Shown here piece by piece: positions 54,139-63,036 of a DNA stretch of 64,000 nucleotides. Within the stretch, counting starts at the first letter, position 1. The number at the start of each line of letters is the position of its first letter. This DNA comes from Stieleria varia (GTDB lineage Bacteria; Planctomycetota; Planctomycetia; Pirellulales; Pirellulaceae). The position numbers and the translations under genes are program-made. Under the pieces are notes generated by a model. That model had not been told where the DNA came from and searched no databases. It worked only from the letters and a program-made list of their open reading frames with translations. The stretch spans positions 4,278,001 to 4,342,000 of the forward strand of contig NZ_CP151726.1 in the NCBI RefSeq assembly GCF_038443385.1, written 5' to 3'.

Positions 54139-55071
54139 ATGTCCACTCGTCGCGAAGTTCTGAAAGCAACCCTCGCTTGCTCAGCTGCCGCTCTGACCGC
54201 ATCAACACTGTCCCCATCAAACCTGTGGGCGGACAAGCCTGCTGCCAACACGCCCTGGCTGCGGAAAACGTTGAAGGTCGGGATGATCGGCGTCAAAGGT
54301 TCCTTGTTGGACAAATTCAAGGTGGCCAAGGAAGCCGGCTTTGAAGGCGTCGAAATGAACGCACCCGGTTTTCCTGTCGAGGAAGCCATCGCGGCGGCGA
54401 AAGAATCCGGGCTGATCATCGACGGCAGCGTCGGCGGATCACACTGGAATGTTCGCTACACCGATCCCGACCCGGCCGTGCAAGCCGATGCGGTGAAACG
54501 ACTGAAGCAAGCCATCACCGAAACCGCAGCCGTGGGCGGTGAAACCGTCTTGGTCGTCGCAGGGCACGGGAAAGACGGCACGCCGGACGAGGTTTACACC
54601 AGGGCACTAAAGAATATCGGCGAAGTCATACCGGTTGCCAAAGACAACAACATCCAGATCGTGATCGAAAACGTTTGGAACCACTTTCTCTACGACCACG
54701 ACGGCGGCCAAGATCAGACGGTCGACGCATTGGCCAAGTTCGTGGACGATTTTGATGAACCCGATGTCGTCGGCGTGCAATTCGATATCGGTAACCACTG
54801 GAAATACGGCGACATCGCGCAGTGGATTCGTACGCTGGGGCCTCGCATCATGAAACTGGACATCAAAGGTTTCTCTCGCGCGGAGAACAAGTTCACCAAG
54901 ATCACCGAAGGTGATGTGGACTGGCCGGCGATCGAAAAAGCACTCCGCGACATCAAGTTCACAGGTTGGCTGGCTGCCGAAGTCGGCGGAGGAGACCTGG
55001 AGCGACTTCGCGAAGTCAGCCGGAACATGGAAAACGCGTTGCACTGCAGCCAACCTCTCGTCGCAGGCTGA
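54139..55071 (+). CDS. Tat-exported sugar phosphate isomerase/epimerase (TIM barrel)
   Basis: Protein of 310 residues. The Tat signal is STRREVLKATLACSAAALTA, with cleavage likely near LWADKPAAN. The xylose-isomerase-like barrel shows FEGVEMNAPGF, VIENVWNHFLYD, VGVQFDIGNHWKYG, MKLDIKG and AAEVGGGD, giving the usual Glu/Asp metal ligands. Planctomycetes encode many such exported barrels, whose substrates are mostly unknown. The rsmH start lies 5 bp after its stop. Confidence 0.9.
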   Translation: MSTRREVLKATLACSAAALTASTLSPSNLWADKPAANTPWLRKTLKVGMIGVKGSLLDKFKVAKEAGFEGVEMNAPGFPVEEAIAAAKESGLIIDGSVGGSHWNVRYTDPDPAVQADAVKRLKQAITETAAVGGETVLVVAGHGKDGTPDEVYTRALKNIGEVIPVAKDNNIQIVIENVWNHFLYDHDGGQDQTVDALAKFVDDFDEPDVVGVQFDIGNHWKYGDIAQWIRTLGPRIMKLDIKGFSRAENKFTKITEGDVDWPAIEKALRDIKFTGWLAAEVGGGDLERLREVSRNMENALHCSQPLVAG

Positions 55072-55076
55072 TCCGA

Positions 55077-55964
55077 GTGACCGATACCTGCCATGTTTCC
55101 GTCATGCCCGATGAGATCGTTGCTTGGTTGGGCGAAATCCAACCAAACGTGATCGTTGACGGAACCTACGGCGGCGGAGGTCACTCCCAACTGCTGCTCA
55201 ACGTGGTTCCCAGCACAGGCGGACACGTCATCGGTCTGGATCGCGATCCAGCCGTGCTGAGACGCACCGAGAGCGAAGACCTGGATGATCGGCTGTCCGT
55301 GTTCTGTGGCAGCTACGAAAAAACCCCGCAAGCGCTCGAGGCCCTGGGGCTGTCGCACGCCGATGGTATGGTGTTGGATCTTGGGTTGTCCAGCGATCAA
55401 CTCGCCGATCGCGATCGCGGTTTCAGTTTCCAAAACGACGGACCGCTCGATCTGCGATTTGATCCCGAGAACGGTGTGCCTGCAGATGAATGGTTGCAAC
55501 GCAACAGCGAGAAGGACATCGCTGATGCGATCTATCAATTCGGCGAAGAAAGGTTCAGCCGCCGGATCGCGCGCGAGATCGTCGCCCGTGCCCGAGAACG
55601 AAGCCCCGTTCGCACCGTCAATGAACTCGTCGAAATCTGCCGACGTTGCGTACCCCGCAGCAAGAACCACGACATCCATCCCGCCACGCGAACCTTTCAA
55701 GCCTTGCGGATCGCTGTGAACGATGAACTGGCGATCTTGCAACGCACTCTCGCGGACGCGCCCAACTGGATCGCACCGGGAGGACGCATCGCGGTGATCA
55801 GTTTTCATTCACTGGAAGACCGCATCGTGAAGCAACAGTTTCGCGACGATGAGCGATGGGAGATCCTGACTCGCAAACCGTTGCGACCATCGGATGTCGA
55901 AGTCGCAAACAATCCAAGAAGCCGCAGTGCTAAGCTGCGAGTGGCGCAAGTCCGCGCGATGTAA
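55077..55964 (+). CDS. rsmH: 16S rRNA (cytosine-1402-N4) methyltransferase RsmH
   Basis: Protein of 295 residues. The SAM site is VDGTYGGGGHSQLL, MVLDLGLSSDQL follows, and the C-terminal end is IAVISFHSLEDRIVKQQF, all diagnostic. The GTG at 55077 gives an N-terminus TDTCHVSVMPDEIV that fits the family (H-x-P/S-V-M). It is usually part of the mraZ-ftsI division cluster; here it follows a sugar isomerase instead, with no cell-wall genes nearby. Confidence 0.94.
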   Translation: MTDTCHVSVMPDEIVAWLGEIQPNVIVDGTYGGGGHSQLLLNVVPSTGGHVIGLDRDPAVLRRTESEDLDDRLSVFCGSYEKTPQALEALGLSHADGMVLDLGLSSDQLADRDRGFSFQNDGPLDLRFDPENGVPADEWLQRNSEKDIADAIYQFGEERFSRRIAREIVARARERSPVRTVNELVEICRRCVPRSKNHDIHPATRTFQALRIAVNDELAILQRTLADAPNWIAPGGRIAVISFHSLEDRIVKQQFRDDERWEILTRKPLRPSDVEVANNPRSRSAKLRVAQVRAM

Positions 55965-56966
55965 AAAATCTCGCGAGCGTCCGCAACCGGGTACGTCGTG
56001 TACCCGGTCCGTGAGGTGTTCGAGGGTCAAAGTCACATCGAAATGTGTCTCGCCGACGATGTCAGCCCGTGGCCGCAAGCTGACCGCATCAACCTCACGC
56101 AAAGCGAACTCGCGGATGATGGATGGTGATGTCGAAACGCCCAGCGCAACGTGATCCCAATTGCCGCGATTGGACGCAAAGCATTTGCTGGCAAGGGCTT
56201 ACGCGGATAGCTACAAGAAACTCCTCCGCCAAAATCTCGTCGCGTTTTGCTTGATCGACAGACCTAGGGTACGCCCCAGCGTCCGCCGGTCAACACCAGA
56301 ATTCTCACTTTTCACACCGCCAGGTCGGTCAAAATTGCTAAAGCGTTAGGTGCCGGTGAGTTAGGATTTTTGGCCGTTCCGACGGCAATTTTTCGTGGGC
56401 AAATGCCAGCAATTCAAATGCCCCTCTGTAGAGTGTTTCAGGCAAGCCGGAAAAGCTTCTGTAAGTGGACAAATCTGCAGCATCTGGGGCTTCGTGGATT
56501 TCAGGTTGCAAATCTGCCACCGCCCCGCTCCAGATTTTGGCCGCTGAGCCCTAGCCCGGATGATTCATGCGACTCACCACAGTCTTCGCAACACGTTTGC
56601 ACGAAACGGCTTGCGCGGATCGGTGCGAATGCAAACTGCGCAGATCAGCCGGCACGCGATAGAGAGCGTCCCGCTTAGAACGCATGGTTTCACGTTGAAT
56701 TTCAAGCAAAATACCAGCACGACGCGCAAGCGAGTGAATAGAAGCACAAAAAGACGATTCACTCGCTTGCGCGTCGTGCTAGTAAAGACGAGAAAAATGC
56801 CTGGTGCGATCAACTAACTAAGCGGGACGTTCTCGATAGCGTCCGGTTCCCACGCCTCTACTCGGGAACCGGACGCTATCGCGTTGCGGCTGATGAATAA
56901 TCCGGGCTAGACTCTGCCTCCACTGCTCGCAATTCCGGCCGTTTCTCCCAATTCGCTCATCACATC
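55965..56966. other. Long intergenic region
   Basis: About 1 kb without an intact gene. A minus-strand stretch at about 56000-56150 reads ALREVDAVSLRPRADIVGET and may be a gene fragment. 56712-56784 is palindrome family copy 3 and 56832-56893 is a gcgatagcgtccggttcc inverted pair. The rhaB promoter should be in the last 70 bp. Confidence 0.45.
56712..56784. repeat. Palindrome family 'accagcacgacgcgcaagcg', copy 3
   Basis: Arms taccagcacgacgcgcaagc and gcttgcgcgtcgtgctagta around an ~30-base loop with agaagcacaaaaagacg. The half copy at 59391-59420 shares this loop and the flank ttttgcttgaaattcaacg on the opposite strand. Confidence 0.75.
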
Positions 56967-58517
56967 ATGACCCAGCCGTCCGATTCCCCAGGCCCCTCGA
57001 AAGAAACTGTCCTCCCGAAAGCGGGCTCCGATACCAATGTCTACTTGGCCGTCGACTTAGGTGCCTCCAGCGGCCGCGTGATCGGTGCTCAGGTCGTTGC
57101 AGGAAAACTGGAGCTGACCGAGGTGCATCGGTTCGCGAACGAGCCCGTCCACATCCAGGACTCCTACCAGTGGGACGTCCACGGGTTGTGGCGTGAGATC
57201 CTGACGGGGCTGCGAATGGCCGGGCAACAGTTCACCGGCATCGCATCGGTCGGCGTCGATACGTGGGGTGTCGACTATGTTTTGCTCAATCGTCAGGACC
57301 AGTTCGCCGGTCCGGTGCGACACTACCGCGACGAACGCAAGAACGGGATCATGGAACGGGTTTTTCAAACCTGCCCGCGTGATGAGATCTTTGCCGCGAC
57401 AGGACTCCAGTTCATGGAGATTAACTCGCTGTTTCAGTTGTGCAGCGCAGTCGAGTGCGGTGACCCTGCACTGGAGATCGCCGAATCGTTCTTGATGATG
57501 GGCGATTTCTTTCACTGGTTGCTGACGGGCGTGAAAAGTTTAGAAGCGACCAATGCGTCCACGACGCAGATGCTGGATCCTCGCGATCAGACGTGGTCGG
57601 TCGGCTTGATGCAGCGTTGCAACATCCCGCAAAAACTGTTTTGCGAAGTCACCGTGCCGGGTACCAAACTCGGCATGATCCAGCCATCGGTGGTGGCCGA
57701 GACCGGATTGGCAGACGTGCCCGTTTACGTCCCCGCGACACACGACACGGGGTCGGCTGTTGTCGCAGTTCCGGCTGGCGAATTTGCCCCGCAACGTCCC
57801 GATTGGTGCTACATCAGTTCGGGCACATGGTCGCTGATGGGCTGTGAATTGGCAGAGCCAAAGATCAACGAGATGTGCGCCGAAATGAATTTCACCAACG
57901 AAGGTGGCGTGTACGGCAGCACCCGCTTGCTGCAGAACATCGGCGGACTGTGGTTGTTCCAACAACTGCGTCGCTCGATGCAGCGACGTGCAGTCGAGCG
58001 TGATTGGGCGGAGATGGTTTCCATGGCGGAATCGGCACAGCCGTTCGGGATCTTGCTGGATCCAGACGACTCCGCGTTTGCAGCGCCTACCGACATGCTG
58101 GACGCGATGAAAGAATTTGCGGAGCGAACCGGTCAGGCAGCCGTCGATGACGAAGCCGTGTGGTACCGGGCGTCGCTGGAGGGTTTGGCGATCCGCTACC
58201 GCGTGTGCTTGGCCGATCTGGAAAAGCTGGTCGGGGGACGCATCGACACCATTCACGTCGTCGGTGGAGGTGCCAACAACGAGATGTTGTGCCAAATGAC
58301 CGCCGACGCGTGTAACCGAACCGTTATCGCTGGTCCGGTCGAAGCCACGGCGATTGGAAACGTGATCATGCAAATGATTGGTGTCGGCGAAATCGAATCG
58401 GTGGACGCGGGACGACGGCTCGTCCAAGAAAGCTTTGACGTCAAAACCTACCGCCCGCAATCACCAGCCAACTGGGACACGCCGTCAGCAAAATGGTGCG
58501 AATTGACGGGCCGATAG
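56967..58517 (+). CDS. rhaB: Rhamnulokinase RhaB
   Basis: Protein of 516 residues of the FGGY kinase family that phosphorylates L-rhamnulose. The phosphate-1 loop is VDLGASSGR (29-37); SVGVDTWGVDYVLL is the sugar-binding signature of rhamnulokinases; the catalytic Asp lies in ATHDTGSAVVA (about 256-266); adenosine motif HVVGGGANN. An N-terminal polar extension of ~25 residues is present. No other rhamnose genes are adjacent. Rhamnulokinase rather than xylulokinase is favoured by the DTWGVDY motif. Confidence 0.92.
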   Translation: MTQPSDSPGPSKETVLPKAGSDTNVYLAVDLGASSGRVIGAQVVAGKLELTEVHRFANEPVHIQDSYQWDVHGLWREILTGLRMAGQQFTGIASVGVDTWGVDYVLLNRQDQFAGPVRHYRDERKNGIMERVFQTCPRDEIFAATGLQFMEINSLFQLCSAVECGDPALEIAESFLMMGDFFHWLLTGVKSLEATNASTTQMLDPRDQTWSVGLMQRCNIPQKLFCEVTVPGTKLGMIQPSVVAETGLADVPVYVPATHDTGSAVVAVPAGEFAPQRPDWCYISSGTWSLMGCELAEPKINEMCAEMNFTNEGGVYGSTRLLQNIGGLWLFQQLRRSMQRRAVERDWAEMVSMAESAQPFGILLDPDDSAFAAPTDMLDAMKEFAERTGQAAVDDEAVWYRASLEGLAIRYRVCLADLEKLVGGRIDTIHVVGGGANNEMLCQMTADACNRTVIAGPVEATAIGNVIMQMIGVGEIESVDAGRRLVQESFDVKTYRPQSPANWDTPSAKWCELTGR

Positions 58518-58747
58518 GTGGGCGATAGGTGGTACTCGTGCAACATTTCCCCGTTTGACCCGCAGCCGAAGGCGTAGGTGGCACCGCCAGCCGGATCGCA
58601 CTGCGGAGTCCAGCGCCGTTTCTCTCCTACGCCTTCGGCTACGGGGCAAACAGGATCCCGCCGCGTTGTTGCGTTTTGCTCGATCGCCGATACATTGAGT
58701 GGCTTGATAGCAACGCCCGATTGGCCTTCCTACCACGGAACAAAACA
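58518..58747. repeat. gtttgacccg repeats between rhaB and the cyclo-ligase gene
   Basis: An inverted pair of the ctacgccttcggctacggg family (arms at about 58553 and 58627) fills the first half. The rest has no recognisable feature besides the region before ATG 58748. Confidence 0.6.
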
Positions 58748-59347
58748 ATGACGACGGATCAGTTAGCACAGCGTAAAACCGAGATTCGAACGACCGCTCA
58801 TGCTGCTCGTCGGGCGCAGGAGAACAAGGATGAATTGAGCAAGGCAATCACAGACCGCCTGATGGCGTTGCCCGAGTATCAAGCCGCCCATTGTGTGATG
58901 TGGTACATCGACGTGCGTGCAGAGGCCAGGACACGCCATGTTTTGCCCGAGGTCATTGCAAGCGACAAGAAGATTGTGATCCCCTACTGCGTCGACGGTG
59001 AGCTGGAGCTGTTTCACCTGGAGTCGATGGACGAGCTGGAGACCGGGATGTACTCGATCCTGGAGCCCCGTGAGGACTTGCGCGGCGTTGCGGAAAAGAA
59101 CGTGCCGGTTTCGGAGCTGGATTTGATCGTTGTGCCCGGCGTAGGTTTCGACTCACATGGCGGCCGCACGGGTCACGGCAAAGGCTACTATGACAAGTGT
59201 CTGGAGAACGCTCGTCCGGATGCGCCCTTGATCGCGATGGCGTTTGAGTGCCAAATGTTTGACGAGATCCCGATGCAGGATCACGACATCTACATGGACA
59301 AAGTCGTCACCGAGAAAGCCGTTTACGAAGGCCGCGGCCGAAACTGA
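58748..59347 (+). CDS. 5-formyltetrahydrofolate cyclo-ligase
   Basis: Protein of 199 residues that converts 5-formyl-THF to 5,10-methenyl-THF with ATP. The diagnostic C-terminal motif GVGFDSHGGRTGHGKGYYD is intact, with IVIPYC in the middle and a basic N-terminal helix (RKTEIRTTAHAARRAQ). ATG 58748 is chosen; the longer frame reads upstream repeat. Monocistronic. Confidence 0.93.
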   Translation: MTTDQLAQRKTEIRTTAHAARRAQENKDELSKAITDRLMALPEYQAAHCVMWYIDVRAEARTRHVLPEVIASDKKIVIPYCVDGELELFHLESMDELETGMYSILEPREDLRGVAEKNVPVSELDLIVVPGVGFDSHGGRTGHGKGYYDKCLENARPDAPLIAMAFECQMFDEIPMQDHDIYMDKVVTEKAVYEGRGRN

Positions 59348-59390
59348 GGAAGTGTGTCACCGCGATTGCGATGGTCTTTTTGTGCTTCTA

Positions 59391-59420
59391 TTCACTCGCT
59401 TGCGCGTCGTGCTGGTATTT
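59391..59420. repeat. Half copy of the 'accagcacg...' palindrome family
   Basis: Only the right arm, ttcactcgcttgcgcgtcgtgctggtattt, is present here, next to ttttgcttgaaattcaacgt as in the flank of the 56712-56784 copy. Confidence 0.6.
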
Positions 59421-59508
59421 TGCTTGAAATTCAACGTCAATCCATGCGTTCTAATCGGTACGCTCTCGTGAGCGGCCGGGGCTTTTCGCGCCGTTGCGTT
59501 CCATCCAT

Positions 59509-59641
59509 CTAGTGCATCGTCCGGTCTTGATTTTGGGGTCAGCCGTTTTGGCGTTAGCCACGGTTGTGTCACGAAAACCGTGGCTAACGCCAAAACGGCT
59601 CATCTACCGAACCCACGTTCTAAGACTGGACGATGCACTAG
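59509..59641. repeat. 133-bp palindromic element, copy 3
   Basis: Complete element with both ctagtgcatcgtcc ends, in the orientation of copy 2. A few substitutions distinguish it from the other copies, for example ggggtcagccg here versus ggggttagccg. Followed by ctacgccttcggctacggg-family repeats to 59760. Confidence 0.85.
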
Positions 59642-59745
59642 TCGAGCAACGTTTCCTACGTTTGACCCGTAGCCGAAGGCGCAGGTGAGAAGCGGCGTTG
59701 GACTTTGCGGAGTAATACGGCTGGTGGTGCCTCCTACGCCTTCGG

Positions 59746-60636
59746 CTACGGGTCAAACTGTGGAGATTCCTCGCTCAAGCCGGACTCCGCGTACAACTGG
59801 GCGGCTTCTTCGTAGGCAGGAGTCCAGCCGAGTTCTTGCAGCAGGTCGCGGCGTTTTTTTAAGTACCACCGTGGCTCAATCGCATTTCGATTCGCCTCCA
59901 GCAACTCAAGTGCTTGGCCTTTCTGGCCGGACCGACGCAGCATTCGGTCTTCCAGGAGGATGAACTCTGGACGCCCCCGCTCGGCTTGATCAACCAATCG
60001 CTGATAGGCATCACGGAGGCGATCGTCGTAACGCTTGGTATCAGTGATCGGCCACTTTTCCCGGACGACCGGCAACTCGCGATATGCCAACGCTCGACCC
60101 AGCCGGTATCGTGCAAAAGCAAGCGTCCAACCGGTTTTTGTTTCGAGCCCTTGCAACGAGGCAGGGAGCTTTTTGGTCAACATCGATTCGAACTCCGTAG
60201 CCACTTCGATGATCTGCTTCAGGTTGTCTTTACGATCCTCGTCCGTGTCCAATTCAAGCAACCGTGTCTGCTTTGCAACCAGCTCCATCCACTCGTTGGA
60301 ACCAACTCCCTCTGGTCTGCTTAGCGTGGTGAGTTGCGGTTCGTCGACCAGTGGCGGCTGGAGTGATGACGGCTGCGGTGCTGTGGGCATCTGCCCAGGT
60401 TTCCATCGGCGAAGCCACGCTTTTCTTGCCGCGAGCTCCAAACGCTCGTCCTCCGACGCAGACTCCCGGAGTTGTTGATCGATCCGTTGCAGTTGCCCTG
60501 CTCGCCAGGTTCCCGCATTACTCTGGATCGTGTCCTCGGCCGTCACGGCGACCGCCAGCGTTGCGCAGAGGATCACCGCAAGTGCCAAAACCGCGATTTG
60601 AGTTTGAATGCCAGCACGAAGCGCAAGCGAGTGATT
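59746..60636 (-). CDS. Hypothetical exported helical protein; signal peptide derived from a repeat
   Basis: From a GTG at 60636 the product has 296 residues and begins VNHSLALRAGIQTQIAVLAL, a Sec-type signal peptide ending near AVAVTAED. An ATG at 60774 would add 46 residues translated through the left arm of a palindrome and would bury the signal, so it is less likely. The mature part is helical and repeat-like (RLGRALAYRELPVV, then ALELLEANRNAIEPRWYLKK), resembling TPR-like proteins. Function unknown. The 3' end overlaps a ctacgccttcggctac repeat. Confidence 0.6.
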   Translation of the reverse strand, partial: NHSLALRAGIQTQIAVLALAVILCATLAVAVTAEDTIQSNAGTWRAGQLQRIDQQLRESASEDERLELAARKAWLRRWKPGQMPTAPQPSSLQPPLVDEPQLTTLSRPEGVGSNEWMELVAKQTRLLELDTDEDRKDNLKQIIEVATEFESMLTKKLPASLQGLETKTGWTLAFARYRLGRALAYRELPVVREKWPITDTKRYDDRLRDAYQRLVDQAERGRPEFILLEDRMLRRSGQKGQALELLEANRNAIEPRWYLKKRRDLLQELGWTPAYEEAAQLYAESGLSEESPQFDP

Positions 60637-60677
60637 CACGGCGTTTTGTTCACTCGCTTGCGGTTCGTGCTGGTATT
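60608..60677. repeat. Palindrome family 'accagcacgaagcgcaagcg', copy 4 (overlaps a gene start)
   Basis: Arms gccagcacgaagcgcaagcg and cttgcggttcgtgctggtat. The loop gattcacggcgttttgtt contains, on the minus strand, the GTG used by the gene at 59746-60636. The flank ttgagtttgaatgcc corresponds to the flank of copy 1 at 1533-1560. Confidence 0.75.
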
Positions 60678-60865
60678 TGTGTCTTTTCCAATCAAGGCCA
60701 GTTGGCGATTTCGGAACTAGACACCAACGTGTGCATTTCTGGATCAACGTTTTATCCAAGGGTTTCGTTGTCATATCGTGCTCTCACTTCCCGCCTGCGT
60801 GCTGCAGTGTAGGCAGTCACGAGCCCCAGTTGAGTGATCTGGATTGGGACTCGTTACCTCGTCCG

Positions 60866-62056
60866 CTACGCTAATGGATTGGGTGACGTGACCAGCAGGA
60901 GATCGATGCAGATCACTTGTTTTGGATCGTCTGGGTCGACCAACAATCGAATCGGATCGCCCGATTCTTGCATCGTTTGCGCCTTCTCAATCCCAGAGTA
61001 CAGATTCTCGCGAATCGAGACCTCCTTTCCCACCCAATCGTACTTCATTGTAACGTGATATCGCGCGGCCCCGTTGACTTCCGTGCTCGTGCGTCGGACG
61101 TCCGTGATGGTGCCGGAGACCAAGGTCCCGTTTCGCAAGAGACGGTTCTTGCGGCGATTGTGTCTCAGTGTCAGGAAAAGAATCAATCCACCGATCAGCG
61201 GAAACAGCACCGCAAAGGGAATGGCAAGCCAACGATCGCGTGCATCCGAAAACGCGACGACGACCAGCGGTACGATGATGGCCAAGATCACGAAAAAGAT
61301 TCCCAAGAGAATCAACGCAAAGTTGTCACCGGCAACTTGCCGCCAAAGTCCAACGGGGATCTCTGTGCGAGGCGTCGAGGTTTCCAAAAAGGCGTCGATT
61401 TCGTCGCCAGTGACGGCGTACTTCTTGATCGTTTGCTGAATCGCGTACCCTTGGATTCCTCCCATCTTGCTCGCGGTGGAGGCGAGATCCTGCAGATTCG
61501 AGTCGCGTCGAATCTCAGGGTGTTCATCCAGTTCTGCTTCGCCTGCCAGAACCAGTTTCAGTATTCGAGTCGCATCGGTGACGAATGACGCCATCTGCTC
61601 AGGTTCGATCAATTCATTCTGGAAAAAGATCGCAATCCGGTTTCCTTTTGCCCGCATGCTCCATCGCGAATCGGCTGACAATCGGTTCCGCAGTCCGTGC
61701 GTGAACAACTTGCGAACCGCAACTTCGTTCCAGGCGAACAAGTGATACGCTCTGGAAAACTCCGGCGAGTCGTCAAAGTCCAAGTCGACCATTCTGCTCA
61801 GGGACGTAAAAATCTTGCCGGTGATCCCAGTGAAGTGCGGCCACAGCGCGAACTGGGGCAAGTTGATTTGATCATCGTGAAGGAACACGATCGTTTGCCG
61901 CACCGTTTTCATTGGCGATGAATCGGATTGCAAATAGCTGACGTTGATGATCAAAATCGACACATCATCGACGCTCCGCTGTTTCAGATCGTTGACGTGA
62001 ACGTTCTGAGCAAAGAGATCGGAAAGATCGTTGGCGAGATCACTGTGGTTTGGCAT
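60866..62056 (-). CDS. Hypothetical membrane protein with DUF3592-like C-terminus
   Basis: Protein of 396 residues. The N-terminal ~230 residues are soluble (VDDVSILIINVSYLQSD, then WSMRAKGNRIAIFFQNELI). Two membrane segments follow (about 250-275 and 285-305, including LILLGIFFVILAIIVPLVVV). The C-terminal beta domain (NGTLVSGTITDVRRTSTEVN, then DPIRLLVDPDDPKQV) resembles DUF3592-type modules. Probably located in the cytoplasmic membrane. The next gene upstream ends 10 bp away, so they likely form a pair. Confidence 0.65.
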   Translation of the reverse strand: MPNHSDLANDLSDLFAQNVHVNDLKQRSVDDVSILIINVSYLQSDSSPMKTVRQTIVFLHDDQINLPQFALWPHFTGITGKIFTSLSRMVDLDFDDSPEFSRAYHLFAWNEVAVRKLFTHGLRNRLSADSRWSMRAKGNRIAIFFQNELIEPEQMASFVTDATRILKLVLAGEAELDEHPEIRRDSNLQDLASTASKMGGIQGYAIQQTIKKYAVTGDEIDAFLETSTPRTEIPVGLWRQVAGDNFALILLGIFFVILAIIVPLVVVAFSDARDRWLAIPFAVLFPLIGGLILFLTLRHNRRKNRLLRNGTLVSGTITDVRRTSTEVNGAARYHVTMKYDWVGKEVSIRENLYSGIEKAQTMQESGDPIRLLVDPDDPKQVICIDLLLVTSPNPLA

Positions 62057-62066
62057 GTTTGTGTCG

Positions 62067-62348
62067 CTATCGTTTCACAATGACAAAGAACAGGGCGGTC
62101 AACAGCCAAAGAATGTTGAGCACGACGATCAGTCCACCGACGACCATGGTGCCGATCCCGACCCGTGTGCAGATGACGGCTTCCCTGCCCGAGTACACCC
62201 CTGATTCACCGAGGAAGTGTTTGATAAGGTAGCCCAGCGCCGCAAGAAGACAACCAAGAATGATTGCGCCGATGGGACCGAGCTTGATCGGGCGACCGTG
62301 ATATTCCAATTTGGTACGATCTCTTGGTCTTGAGGGAGCCGCGCGCAA
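62067..62348 (-). CDS. Hypothetical small membrane protein
   Basis: Protein of 93 residues with two membrane segments (GAIILGCLLAALGYLI and MVVGGLIVVLNILWLLTALF) and a basic N-terminus. It begins with TTG at 62348; no ATG is available before the first membrane segment, so the start is uncertain. It lies 10 bp upstream of the larger membrane-protein gene on the same strand. Confidence 0.55.
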   Translation of the reverse strand: MRAAPSRPRDRTKLEYHGRPIKLGPIGAIILGCLLAALGYLIKHFLGESGVYSGREAVICTRVGIGTMVVGGLIVVLNILWLLTALFFVIVKR

Positions 62349-63036
62349 GCGGATCGATTGAAACGGTAGAGATAACTATCTTATATCTCACTGGCCGTTC
62401 CTGCGATGTCACCTCTCCCGTCGCAGCCTGCTGGGAGAGGTGACAGTGCGCGTCGTTCAACGACTAGCCGCAGGCGTCATCGCCGCAACCAAACGGATTG
62501 CACCGCAAACTCAGACGCCGCTTCCGCCTACGCCGTCGGCTACGGGTCAAACGGTATTGGAGGGCGTATGGTGCATGTTTGGCCGTCTGGTGGCGTTCGT
62601 TTTCGACTTGGAAAGTCGAACGACAATAGTCGCAACCAAACGGATTGCACCGCAAACTCAGACGCCGCTTCCGCCTACGCCTTCGGCTACGGGTCAAACG
62701 GTTTTGGAGGGCGTATGGTGCGTGTTTGGCCGTCTGGTGGCGTTCGTTTTCGACTTTCCAAGTCGATAGCGTGCCCCGCCAAACGATTTGCCATGCTCAA
62801 ACGTTTTCTTGTGCAGACGCCCCCGCCAGGATCTTGCTTCGCTCGATCCGACCTCCCACAGCTGCGGAGACTGCTGATTTAATCGAAATCAGGACCCCAA
62901 GGGTGAGCCGTTTGCAGTAAGGCACCGGGCAATGCGGTAGGCCCGGCCGCTTACAGGGCACGGTTCACTAAGCACCAGTCTCCTGCGCTGGTGGAGGTGA
63001 CGCGCATCCGTCAGTCAATTGAACAGTACACGAACA
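62349..63036. repeat. Repeat-only intergenic region
   Basis: Two direct copies of a ~150-bp block (about 62480 and 62630: cgcaaccaaacggattgcacc to cgttttcgacttggaa or cgacttt) each include ctacgccgtcggctacgggtc-type repeats and tcgacttggaaagtcga hairpin arms. 62872-62972 is related to the 107-bp element at 26867-26973. No gene is visible. Confidence 0.65.
62872..62972. repeat. Relative of the 107-bp tgttgattta element
   Basis: Shares tgatttaatcgaaat, gggtgagccg and caccgggcaatgcggtaggc with 26867-26973, but the outer inverted repeats are eroded (ctgctgattt at the left and cactaagcaccag at the right). Confidence 0.6.

Noticed and set aside
56685-56702. Possible parS (ggtttcacgttgaa)
   Set aside because: Only the left half resembles the parS core; the right half does not restore the palindrome, and the site belongs to repeat-flanking sequence.
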